Shown one piece after another: positions 51,072 through 55,654 of a stretch of 55,654 nucleotides of DNA. Position numbers and translations under genes: made by a program. The stretch spans positions 1 to 55,654 of the forward strand of contig JAAZEM010000085.1 in assembly GCA_012512265.1 (NCBI GenBank), written 5' to 3'. Source of the stretch: Armatimonadota bacterium (lineage in GTDB: Bacteria; Armatimonadota; JAAZEB01). The notes beneath the pieces are model-generated. The model was given only the letters and a program-made list of their open reading frames with translations, was not told the DNA's origin and ran no database searches. Numbering within the stretch: the stretch's first letter is position 1; each line of letters starts with the position of its first letter.

Positions 51072-53317
51072 CGGTTTTCCACCTGCTCCGCCTGCGCGCG
51101 CAACAGGCAGGCCTTCCCTGCGGGGCTGTTCCCGGCATCAAAGTGGATGCGGGCCAGTGCCAGCCAGGCCCGACGGTGCCCCGGGTTCTCGCGCGTCAGT
51201 CTCTCCAGCAGCTCGCGCGCTTCCGCCCGGCGCTCCAGGCGCAGGCAAGCCATCGCCCGGGCATACTGGGCATCGGGGGGAGCAAATCCATGCTCAAGCG
51301 CGCGTTCCAGCATCTCCAGGCCCTTTTCGGCAACGCCTAGCTCGATGAGCGCCGCGCCTGCCTGAAACAGCGCGGGCGAGCTGTCGGGAGCCTGCCGCAG
51401 AACGCGCAAGCTGTTCAGCAGGGCATAGTCGAGCGCCATCTCCGGGTGCTCGAAGGCGTCGATGGCCACCCGCTTCGGCGTGAGCGAGAGCGTGCCAACC
51501 CCGGTGGGGAGACGCGTGCCGAGCAGACGCCCCTTGGAGCGGCCAAGAGTGACGGCGCGTGCCAGGGCTTCCATTGCCGACGCCTCCTGACCGGTTGCCA
51601 GGAGCGCGAGCGCCAGACCGTGTTGGACACGGTAGTCGTAGCGGCGGGCGGGCGCGGCTGCAACCTTCCGGTAGGCCTCCAGGGCGGGGGAAAACTCCCC
51701 GAGCCGCCGGTGGCATTCGGCAAGGGCGAGGCAGGCCTCCAGGTTCTCCGGGGCCAGCTCAACCGCCAGGCGATAGTGGGGGAGGGCGTCGCGATCCTTG
51801 CCTGCGGCAGTGAGGCAGATCGCTAGATCCAGGTGGCCCCAGGCCTGGGCGGGGCCAAGCCGCAGTGCCTGGCGATAGGCGGCGGCAGCCTCTTCGTAGC
51901 GACCCAGGTCGAAGAGCGCCCGGGCCAGTCCGGCGCGGGCATCGGGGTTCTCTGGCATCTCCTTCACGGCGGCTCGTGCCCGCTTCAGATGGAACTGCTG
52001 GGCGACCTCGTTTGGCACCCGCCCGCTCTTTACCGCGCGGGCGTAATAGCGGTCGGCGGTCTGTAGATCCGAGCGCGCCAGGTGGGCGCGCGCCATCGCC
52101 AGGAGGAATTCACGTGGCAGCTGACCTCGCCGGGCGCTCTTCTTCTCCACCTCGGAGAGCGCGTCGAGGGCGCGCTGAGTCTCACCGGCGGCCAGGAGGG
52201 CCATGGCGTAGTGCGAGGTGGTCGTCTCCGGGTGATTCGGGTCGGCTGCAATCAGCTTCTCGAAGGCGGCAATCGATTCGGCGGGCCGGTTGAGCCGAAG
52301 GGAGAGGTGGCCGATCCGCGCCCAGAGGGAGGCGCGCTCCGGCAGGGCTTCCGCCGCGCGGCGATAGTGTTGCAGGGCGTCCGCCAGCCGGCCGGCCTGC
52401 TCCAAGTCGAACGCGTGGCTGGCTAACTGGGCTGCGGCGCGCTCCTCGGGTGTCTGCGCGATCTGCAGCAACAGGTCCCGGCGCCGCGGGAGCTCCACCT
52501 CCTGATAGCGCCCGTCGCGGTCGAGCCAGAGGCGGAAAACCGCCCACTCCTCACGCGGACGCTTCGGAACCTCCAGCGTGGCCTGGAAGGTGCGAGTCCC
52601 CGTCTCCGAATCGGGTTTTCCGACAGGTCGCATCTCGAACTCATCCACGCGGAAGATCCTATTTGGGGTGTAGCATCCGGAGGAGTAGCGGACGCCGTCA
52701 TCGGGCAGTCGGAAGCGTGCCGTGAAGGTGACCTTCTCGCCAGGCGCGGCGATCCGTGGCTCCAGCGTGAAGGCGAGCAACCGCTCTCGCGTGCGGTTGG
52801 GCGGCGCCGATGATGCCTCGGGTGTGCCCTCGCGCGCGAGGAGGATATCCACCGAATGGAGCGAGAAACGCGTGGCCGAAGCGACCTGAGCTGTCACGAT
52901 GCCGAGGAACGGCTTATAGCCAGGCGCATCCACCTGCATCAGGCATTGGCGCGCGTCCACCACGCGCGTCTGCTTAAAGAGGCCCCACGGCATCAAGAGC
53001 CCAATCGGGAAACCTTCGACCAGACTCATCACGTCCAGGTGCGATGACTTCCGCCCGATGCGCGCGCGCACCTGATAGCGGCCTTCGGCGTTTGTCTGGC
53101 CCGTCGTGGGCCCCCGATCCGCAAAGGCGCCCCCTTCCTCGACGACGACGCGCGCGCCAGCAACAGGCTCGCCCGTCGCCCCATCGAGGACGTAGCCGGT
53201 TACCCTGCCCCAGTCTCGGGCGATGGCGAGACGGGTTTCGCTTGCCGCCAGCGCCCCGCCGGGCGCGGCAAGCAGCGCAACACAGAGACACACCGCAATC
53301 GACCGCCGATAGCTCAT
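51068..53317 (-). CDS. Secreted TPR-repeat protein with a carboxypeptidase-regulatory-like domain
   Basis: A ~749-residue exported protein. Signal peptide (about 1-24, ending A-L-A-A). Residues ~35-120 match a CarboxypepD_reg-type sandwich (V-T-G-Y-V-L-D-G-A-T-G-E-P-V-A-G-A-R-V). A beta-rich middle follows. From about 290 to the end run TPR-like helical repeats (L-Q-H-Y-R-R-A-A-E-A-L-P, A-A-A-Y-R-Q-A-L-R-L-G). It probably scaffolds protein complexes in the periplasm. Its stop overlaps the M48 start, so the two work together, as in BepA-like protease-TPR partnerships. The ATG at 53317 is preceded by a weak site. Confidence 0.85.
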   Translation of the reverse strand: MSYRRSIAVCLCVALLAAPGGALAASETRLAIARDWGRVTGYVLDGATGEPVAGARVVVEEGGAFADRGPTTGQTNAEGRYQVRARIGRKSSHLDVMSLVEGFPIGLLMPWGLFKQTRVVDARQCLMQVDAPGYKPFLGIVTAQVASATRFSLHSVDILLAREGTPEASSAPPNRTRERLLAFTLEPRIAAPGEKVTFTARFRLPDDGVRYSSGCYTPNRIFRVDEFEMRPVGKPDSETGTRTFQATLEVPKRPREEWAVFRLWLDRDGRYQEVELPRRRDLLLQIAQTPEERAAAQLASHAFDLEQAGRLADALQHYRRAAEALPERASLWARIGHLSLRLNRPAESIAAFEKLIAADPNHPETTTSHYAMALLAAGETQRALDALSEVEKKSARRGQLPREFLLAMARAHLARSDLQTADRYYARAVKSGRVPNEVAQQFHLKRARAAVKEMPENPDARAGLARALFDLGRYEEAAAAYRQALRLGPAQAWGHLDLAICLTAAGKDRDALPHYRLAVELAPENLEACLALAECHRRLGEFSPALEAYRKVAAAPARRYDYRVQHGLALALLATGQEASAMEALARAVTLGRSKGRLLGTRLPTGVGTLSLTPKRVAIDAFEHPEMALDYALLNSLRVLRQAPDSSPALFQAGAALIELGVAEKGLEMLERALEHGFAPPDAQYARAMACLRLERRAEARELLERLTRENPGHRRAWLALARIHFDAGNSPAGKACLLRAQAEQVENR

Positions 53318-53470
53318 GCGCACCGCAGCTTTCTACGAAACCGCCACAAGATCTTGCCGGAAGCCTATGCTGAGGACGCTTTGCGCGCGAAGTAAGTTCA
53401 ATCGGCGTCTGGCTGATCTGGGCGGAAAGCCCGGCGCAGGGGTGCTTCCTCCGGCGGACAGCTGGAGGGG

Positions 53471-54190
53471 CTACATCGCGAAGTGGTTGCCCAGGTAGTG
53501 CTCCTTGGCAACGGGGTCGTTCAGGATCTGCTCCGGCGTGCCGGCAGTGCGGATCTTCCCTTCGACGATGATATAGGCGCGGTCGGTGATGGCGAGCGTC
53601 TCGCGGACGCTGTGGTCGGTGATCAAGATGCCGATGCCGCGGTTCTTCAGATGGCGGATGATCTCCTGGATATCGGAGACGACAATCGGATCGATGCCGG
53701 TGAAAGGCTCGTCGAGGAGGATGAAGGTGGGATTGGTGGCCAGGCAACGCGCGATCTCCACGCGCCGGCGCTCGCCGCCCGAGAGGGAGAAGCCCATCTC
53801 CTTGCGCAGGTGGGTGATCGTGAACTCCTCCAGGAGCTGGTCGATGCGCTTGTCCTGCTCGGCGCGCGAGAGGCGGTTCATCTCCATGACCAGGCGCAGG
53901 TTCTGCTCGACGGTGAGCTTGCGGAAGACGGACGCCTCCTGAGCCAGATAGCCGATTCCGGCACGGGCGCGCTGGTACATCGGCAGGCGCGTGATGTCGC
54001 GGTCACCGAGCATCACACGCCCGCGGCGCGGGCGCACCAGACCGACGACCATGTAGAACGTCGTCGTCTTCCCGGCGCCGTTGCGCCCGAGGAGGCCGAC
54101 GATCTCCCCCTTGCCAACCGAGAGGCTCACGCCATCAACGACATTGCGCCCGCGGTACGTCTTGACGAGCTCATCCGTGGTGATCTGCAC
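53471..54190 (-). CDS. lptB: LPS export ABC transporter ATPase LptB
   Basis: A 239-residue ATPase of the LptB type: Walker [11 protein letters not shown] near residue 35, Q-loop [10 protein letters not shown] near 80, signature [11 protein letters not shown] near 134, Walker [12 protein letters not shown] near 156, and T-D-H-S-V-R near 190. The A-S-V-F-R-K-L-T and F-T-G-I-D-P features separate LptB from branched-chain amino acid ATPases. It lies after lptA and lptC-like genes, implying LPS or lipid export to an outer membrane. Confidence 0.93.
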   Translation of the reverse strand: MQITTDELVKTYRGRNVVDGVSLSVGKGEIVGLLGRNGAGKTTTFYMVVGLVRPRRGRVMLGDRDITRLPMYQRARAGIGYLAQEASVFRKLTVEQNLRLVMEMNRLSRAEQDKRIDQLLEEFTITHLRKEMGFSLSGGERRRVEIARCLATNPTFILLDEPFTGIDPIVVSDIQEIIRHLKNRGIGILITDHSVRETLAITDRAYIIVEGKIRTAGTPEQILNDPVAKEHYLGNHFAM

Positions 54191-54276
54191 CCCTGTGTCA
54201 CCCTTCCCCTGGTCGGGGCTCTGGCACGAGCCGAAGCCCCTCGCGCCCGCGTGATGAAGCGCGAGCGCGCGCTACT

Positions 54277-54846
54277 TCAGTCGCCCTGGGCCGAAATGGT
54301 CCCCTCATAGCCCTCGGCGGTGCGCCATACCTGGCCGTGCTCGCCTTCCAGCGTCATCGGCTCCATGGTGGCGCCCGCCGCCTTCGGCGCCGGCATTGTC
54401 AGGTGCACGCCGCCAGATAGCTCCGCGATGAGAACGCGCTGGTCGCCAGTCAGCTCCTGGGCAAACCGGTTATAGATCATCACCTGGTTGCACCGGGCCG
54501 TGGTCTTTTCCAGTTGTTCGCCGTTCTTGCGCGAAATGGTGAAGCGGACGTTCCCGGTCGCCTTCAGCGTGTCGAACTGCCATTTGGAGTCCACTTCGGC
54601 GGTGGCCTGATCGGCGTGGTGCAGCTCGACCGATTGCCCCGCGCCCTGCGCCGTCGCGCGGACGTTCTTGGCAAAGTTGAGTAGGACCTTGCCGCCGCGC
54701 GTCTTGAAGCCGATCTGCCCGTCCGCGGAGACCTGGCCGCCGGGCCACTTCACGCTGGCCGGCTTCTTGGCCGGCGCCGCATGCACGGCGCACACGCCGG
54801 CCAACACGGCCACCAGCGCCATAAGCGCTTTTCTATCTGCCTTCAT
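54277..54846 (-). CDS. LptA/OstA-like periplasmic protein
   Basis: A 189-residue exported protein; signal peptide ending near H-A-A-P. The remainder is a beta-rich OstA-like region with A-D-Q-A-T-A-E-V-D and L-K-A-T-G-N-V-R-F-T-I-S, typical of the LptA/LptC jelly-roll. In Lpt systems LptA forms the periplasmic bridge for LPS. The ATG at 54846 has AGGAG upstream. Between lptB and lptC, consistent with an Lpt operon. Sequence is divergent, so the assignment leans on position. Confidence 0.75.
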   Translation of the reverse strand: MKADRKALMALVAVLAGVCAVHAAPAKKPASVKWPGGQVSADGQIGFKTRGGKVLLNFAKNVRATAQGAGQSVELHHADQATAEVDSKWQFDTLKATGNVRFTISRKNGEQLEKTTARCNQVMIYNRFAQELTGDQRVLIAELSGGVHLTMPAPKAAGATMEPMTLEGEHGQVWRTAEGYEGTISAQGD

Positions 54847-54957
54847 GATTCCCACTCCTGTATTCTCTATCTGTTCCGAGGCACTCTTCTTGCCTGCGAA
54901 GAGATCGGGCGCGCGTGAAATCAGGCTGCCAGCGACGGGTGTCGCGATCCCCGTCGC

Positions 54958-55506
54958 TTATTGTGAGAGCAGCTGGCCCTCATCGAGCCGCGGGTTCGTG
55001 ATCAGGCGCGCCCCCTCCATCTCCACGCCATCCACCTTCAGGCGGACCGCACCGGTCGCGTCAACCACCGCGCGCTTCTCCTCCTCCACCGTCAGCGAAA
55101 CCCGCTCGCAATGGAACGAGCGCGTCCCATCCGGGGTGCGTGCGTCCACGCCGCCATACAGCGCGAGACGCTTCCTGGAGTAATCCGCCTTCACCTGCGC
55201 CGCCTGCGTCTCCAGGGCCAGCTTCCCCGCGGAGTACACGTTGCATCGCACCTCGCGCAGCTCGGCGATCCCCTCGGCGGCGGCTCCCGACCCGCTTTTC
55301 GCTTTCACCTCCCAGACCGGCAGGCCCTCCGGATCGGAGAGCGTCCAGGAGACTCCCGACGCGCGCAGGCGCGGCTCGAAAGGGCGCTCCGGGCGTGGGG
55401 GTTCTGGCGGGCGCTGTGCGGGAACGGATGGACGCCGGTGGCAGCCTGCCCCTCCCAGCATGAGCAACCCCGCAACCATCGCCAGGAGGGCGCGGTTTCT
55501 CTTCAT
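54958..55506 (-). CDS. LptC-like lipoprotein
   Basis: A 182-residue protein with an N-terminal hydrophobic segment ending L-M-L-G-G-A-G-C, a probable lipobox (Gly at -3 is not ideal). A Pro/Arg-rich linker (residues ~25-45) follows, then a beta-rich LptC-like domain (V-S-W-T-L-S-D-P-E-G-L-P-V-W-E-V-K-A near 52-70). LptC normally links the LptBFG complex to LptA. The ATG at 55506 is the more likely start; a second Met lies six codons upstream. Confidence 0.7.
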   Translation of the reverse strand: MKRNRALLAMVAGLLMLGGAGCHRRPSVPAQRPPEPPRPERPFEPRLRASGVSWTLSDPEGLPVWEVKAKSGSGAAAEGIAELREVRCNVYSAGKLALETQAAQVKADYSRKRLALYGGVDARTPDGTRSFHCERVSLTVEEEKRAVVDATGAVRLKVDGVEMEGARLITNPRLDEGQLLSQ

Positions 55507-55553
55507 CTTTCTATTAGACAACACGCGTGCTTCCCCAGTGTCACCACCCGCCG

Positions 55554-55654
55554 CTATCTCACAAAGCGGTACTTCACCAAGGTCCAGATCGCCTCGAGGC
55601 CATCGCGCCAGGTGATCTTCTTCCCCTCGGCAAGCGTCCTTGCCTGGTAAGAGA
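55554..55654 (-). CDS. C-terminus of a family 2 glycosyltransferase (partial, cut by window edge)
   Basis: The minus strand reads S-Y-Q-A-R-T-L-A-E-G-K-K-I-T-W and then R-D-G-L-E-A-I-W-T-L-V-K-Y-R-F, ending at a TAG at 55556-55554. The G-K-K-I-x-W-R-D-G and K-Y-R-F ending is typical of dolichol-phosphate-mannose-synthase-like GT2 proteins. It lies 47 nt upstream of lptC on the same strand, so it is probably the previous gene of the operon and may supply envelope sugars. Confidence 0.55.
   Translation of the reverse strand, partial: SYQARTLAEGKKITWRDGLEAIWTLVKYRFVR

Noticed and set aside
1..55654. tRNA, rRNA or CRISPR features
   Set aside because: I saw no T-loop GGTTCRA context with a matching acceptor stem, no rRNA segments and no regularly spaced direct repeats, within the limits of reading by eye.

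Overview
This is a GC-rich bacterial chromosomal window, gene-dense on both strands, with no rRNA, tRNA, phage, insertion-sequence or CRISPR signal that I could see. It most resembles the Armatimonadota, or a close relative. Two complete H-X9-DG (DUF1559-type) pilin-like proteins carry the [17 protein letters not shown]-terminus common in that phylum. LptB/LptA/LptC-type genes imply a diderm envelope, and there are many large secreted carbohydrate-active proteins. The phylum call is inference from protein flavour, not a phylogeny.

Layout. 1-1.2 kb: the macro-domain antitoxin of a DarTG-like module; the toxin lies off the left edge and only its last codons are visible. 1.2-1.6 kb: a glycine-rich RRM RNA-binding protein with a long leader and a good terminator. 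1.9-8.2 kb: sugar-catabolic genes (enolase-superfamily enzyme, Zn alcohol dehydrogenase, phosphoesterase, L-fucose/L-arabinose isomerase family, secreted DUF4091 protein), with a pilin gene fossil among them. 8.5-14.3 kb: an MBL hydrolase, two-subunit class I fumarase, SdhA/FrdA and SdhB/FrdB without a membrane anchor, and the redox repressor Rex. 14.3-31.3 kb: a polysaccharide-degradation region with a TIM-barrel sugar isomerase, two pilin-like genes each beside a secreted lyase-like enzyme, a TIM-barrel hydrolase, amidohydrolase, rhamnulokinase and DppA-like peptidase, interrupted by the housekeeping pair rpoZ-dnaJ. 31.4-41.5 kb: a membrane glycosyltransferase, YajQ plus 5-formyl-THF cyclo-ligase behind a perfect consensus promoter, a possible structured RNA, a Gld-type ABC exporter operon and argS. 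41.9-45.2 kb: a giant secreted multi-LamG-like protein. 45.2-48.4 kb: the oxidative pentose-phosphate operon gnd-zwf-pgl. 48.7-55.7 kb: a metal-dependent hydrolase, an M48 protease overlapping a TPR protein, and lptB-lptA-lptC preceded by the end of a glycosyltransferase 2 gene.

Functionally, the accessory genes suggest a saprotroph that cuts plant or algal polysaccharides outside the cell (lyase-like and hydrolase proteins) and feeds deoxy sugars and sugar acids inward (isomerases, rhamnulokinase, enolase-superfamily enzyme, dehydrogenase).

The most interesting unexplained signal is a dispersed intergenic repeat of about 130-190 bp. It has four copies here (near 15.4, 18.4, 28.6 and 33.3 kb), two or more strong hairpins, and covariation in one stem. 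Next are a 0.5-kb gene-free stretch at 34.6-35.15 kb with a near-consensus promoter and foldable sequence, a nested palindrome built over the promoter of one pilin gene, and the fumarase-SdhAB-Rex cluster that lacks an anchor subunit.
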